Part shown: positions 5,231-6,529 of the stretch, in pieces
Layout of the letters: every line of letters starts with the position of its first letter
How positions within the stretch are numbered: position 1 is the first letter of the stretch
Assembly (NCBI GenBank): GCA_016650135.1
Contig: JAENWH010000109.1
Location: forward strand, 1 to 6,529
Direction: 5' to 3'
Length of the DNA stretch: 6,529 nucleotides
Source of the DNA: Peptostreptococcaceae bacterium
Lineage (GTDB): Bacteria; Bacillota_A; Clostridia; Peptostreptococcales; Anaerovoracaceae
The notes under the pieces: model-generated
The model's database searches: none
What the model was told of the DNA's origin: nothing
What the model saw: the letters and a program-made list of their open reading frames with translations, nothing else
Program-made: the position numbers and the translations under genes

Positions 5231-6190
5231 ATGTTTGAAAATGCTTTTAAAGAGCTACATAACATCGGGATTGTACCGGTTGTAGCAATCGATGATGCAA
5301 ACAAAGCTGAGGCTCTTGCTGACGCTTTAATCAAAGGTGGTATTCCTACTGCTGAAGTTACTTTTAGAACCGACGCAGCTGAAGAAGCAATTAAGAAAAT
5401 TCATATAGCATATCCAGATATGTTGGTTGGTGCTGGTACGGTACTCACTGTTGAAAACTGTGAAAAAGCAGTAGCCGCTGGTGCAAAATTCATTGTTGCC
5501 CCTGGCTATGATGAAGAAGTGGTAAATTGGTGTATCAGCCATAAAATTCCAGTATGCCCTGGTGTATGTACTTCTTCAGACGTTCAAAAAGGAATTAAAG
5601 CTGGCCTGAATGTAATGAAGTTCTTCCCCGCAGAAGCGAGCGGTGGCATTAATATGTTAAAGAATTTAGGCGGTCCTTTCCCTAATCTTAAGTTTATGCC
5701 TACTGGTGGTGTGAACCTTAACAATCTTCAAGACTATGTCAGCACTTCTAATGTTGTTTGTGTCGGTGGCACTTGGATGGTTAAATCTAATCTCATAAAT
5801 GGTGAAAAATGGGATGAAATCACACAAATTTGTAAAGAAGCTGTTTTACTTCTTCAAGGATTCAGATTCGCCCATGTCGGAATTTACAGCGACAATAAAG
5901 AAAAATCTCTTTCTTCAGCAGCTCGATTTGCTATTTTCAATATGAAGACAAATATTGGTGATTCATCAACATTCATGGATAGTGATATTGAATTATGTTA
6001 CAAACAAGGCTTTGGTTCTAAGGGACATATTGCTTACAAATGTTTTGACGTCGATCGTTCTATCAACTACCTTGCTCAGTTTGGTTTCACTCCAAATGAA
6101 GCATCTCGTATGTCTGACAAAATCGGCACTAAAGTTATTTACTTCAACGAAGAAGTGGAAGGTTTTGCTCTTCATTTAATAAGAGGCTAA
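5231..6190 (+). CDS. kdgA: KDPG/KHG aldolase with C-terminal VOC (glyoxalase-like) domain
   Basis: A 319-residue protein of two parts. Residues 1 to about 205 are a class I 2-keto-3-deoxy-6-phosphogluconate / 4-hydroxy-2-oxoglutarate aldolase, which splits KDPG to pyruvate and glyceraldehyde 3-phosphate. It has Glu42 and Arg46 in AEVTFRT, GAGTVLT (67-73), the Schiff-base Lys130 in MKFFPAE, PTGGV (157-161) and VGGTW (178-182). Ordinary family members stop here at about 205-215 residues. Residues about 212-319 resemble a VOC domain: FAHVGIYSD at its start, GHIAYKCFDVD (265-275) at the second half and GFALHLI at the end. His215, Glu254 and His266 sit where VOC metal ligands are expected, but the final Glu is absent (Leu314 or His315). 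AAGGAG (5218-5223) lies 7 bases before the ATG. The role of the added domain is unknown. The reading frame has no break, so this is a true fusion. Confidence 0.92.
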   Translation: MFENAFKELHNIGIVPVVAIDDANKAEALADALIKGGIPTAEVTFRTDAAEEAIKKIHIAYPDMLVGAGTVLTVENCEKAVAAGAKFIVAPGYDEEVVNWCISHKIPVCPGVCTSSDVQKGIKAGLNVMKFFPAEASGGINMLKNLGGPFPNLKFMPTGGVNLNNLQDYVSTSNVVCVGGTWMVKSNLINGEKWDEITQICKEAVLLLQGFRFAHVGIYSDNKEKSLSSAARFAIFNMKTNIGDSSTFMDSDIELCYKQGFGSKGHIAYKCFDVDRSINYLAQFGFTPNEASRMSDKIGTKVIYFNEEVEGFALHLIRG

Positions 6191-6200
6191 TAACTTGAAG

Positions 6201-6240
6201 AAAGGGAATTCTTTTATTTTCAATTTAATTCTCTTTTATT
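6201..6240 (+). terminator. Weak terminator hairpin behind the aldolase gene
   Basis: AAAGGGAATT (6201-6210) pairs with AATTCTCTTT (6227-6236) over ten pairs, one of them G-T, with a 16-base loop and a short T-rich tail. It begins ten bases after the stop codon. The large loop and AT-rich stem make it weaker than the hairpin at 6294-6327. Confidence 0.4.
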
Positions 6241-6289
6241 TACAAATGGACGAGAAGTGATTTTAGTCTATTTTCATGCTCAGACAATA

Positions 6290-6333
6290 CAAAAAAGATC
6301 CTACAATTTACTTTTTGTAGGGCCTTTGTTTTT
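6290..6333. terminator. Bidirectional intrinsic terminator between convergent genes
   Basis: Bases 6294-6306 pair with 6315-6327 over 13 positions, with one A-C mismatch and one T-G pair; the core CCTACAA / TTGTAGG is perfect. On the plus strand it is followed by GTTTTT, and on the minus strand by a run of six T (plus-strand A-run 6291-6296). It can therefore stop transcription from the aldolase gene and from the minus-strand gene that ends at 6409. Confidence 0.75.
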
Positions 6334-6408
6334 ACAAAGTAAAAAATAGAAATTCTTTCTGGTTCTCCGTGACTTTGTGTGGGTAAAATTTTTAATGTTA
6401 CAATATTT

Positions 6409-6529
6409 CTATTTAATTTTTTTAGCCCAAATATATTCATGTGGTGCTAACTTAAAACCCCATCCAGGTACAATTTCTTTTCCTGTAAATAAATCTTTAA
6501 AAGCACCCATAATATAATTTGTTTTTACA
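6409..6529 (-). CDS. C-terminal end of a convergent gene, possibly a glycoside hydrolase
   Basis: The last 39 codons of a minus-strand gene enter from the right edge and end with TAG at 6411-6409. The frame is open to the edge of the window. The visible end includes KDLFTGKEI and FKLAPHEYIWAKKIK. A pattern of D-L-(L/F)-T-G-K/E followed by a hydrophobic strand with L-x-P-x-E/G-x-x-W/V is common at the C-terminal beta-sandwich of glycoside hydrolases such as families 13 and 42, so a carbohydrate-active enzyme is my guess, no more. The terminator at 6333-6290 lies about 76 bases behind its stop, which supports a real gene end. An internal ATG at 6510 is possible as a start of a 33-residue peptide but is less likely. 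Confidence 0.6.
   Translation of the reverse strand, partial: VKTNYIMGAFKDLFTGKEIVPGWGFKLAPHEYIWAKKIK

Noticed and set aside
6240..6440. 66-codon minus-strand open frame near the right edge
   Set aside because: It spans the bidirectional terminator and overlaps the end of the convergent gene in another frame; its translation is not protein-like.

Overview
The window is an AT-rich bacterial chromosomal segment holding a sugar-acid (hexuronate or ketogluconate) catabolism locus. Its low GC, the -35/-10 boxes of the TTGACA / TATAAT type with 17-base spacers, the AAGGAG-type ribosome binding sites, and the gene families present all fit a low-GC Gram-positive bacterium (Bacillota, for example a gut Clostridia or Erysipelotrichia type) or a low-GC spirochaete. 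I cannot place it more closely. TGA is not read as tryptophan in any of the genes.

Layout. Positions 1-483 hold no gene. They contain a likely leftward promoter at the left edge, a strong rightward promoter (TTGACA-N17-CATAAT, 297-325), several inverted repeats, and a leader of about 150 bases with a terminator-like hairpin. A three-gene operon follows on the + strand: a KduD/IdnO-like short-chain dehydrogenase (484-1239), a gluconokinase-like FGGY sugar kinase (1289-2701) and a D-isomer-specific 2-hydroxyacid dehydrogenase (2703-3650). A perfect 16-bp stem-loop lies just behind it. A GntR-family (FadR/FCD type) regulator (3816-4535) has its own promoter and terminator. The next 695 bases contain a probable decayed reverse-strand gene and then a promoter with a palindrome at the expected transcription start. 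This promoter drives a KDPG/KHG aldolase fused to a C-terminal VOC (glyoxalase-like) domain (5231-6190). The right edge holds a bidirectional terminator and the last 39 codons of a convergent gene on the - strand, perhaps a glycoside hydrolase.

How the genes fit together. The aldolase cleaves 2-keto-3-deoxy-6-phosphogluconate (KDPG) to pyruvate and glyceraldehyde 3-phosphate. Two upstream routes are possible. (a) The SDR acts as KduD, making 2-keto-3-deoxygluconate (KDG), and the FGGY kinase takes the role normally played by a PfkB-type KDG kinase. (b) The SDR and the 2-hydroxyacid dehydrogenase reduce 5- and 2-ketogluconate to gluconate, the FGGY enzyme makes 6-phosphogluconate, and a dehydratase encoded elsewhere makes KDPG. 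The sequence does not decide between them. The GntR protein is the obvious candidate regulator of both transcription units.

Nothing here proves a wholly new system. The least ordinary points are the aldolase-VOC fusion, the unusual kinase in this pathway, the cluster of unassigned inverted repeats in the promoters, and the reverse-strand gene remnant flanked by near-identical 13-base repeats.
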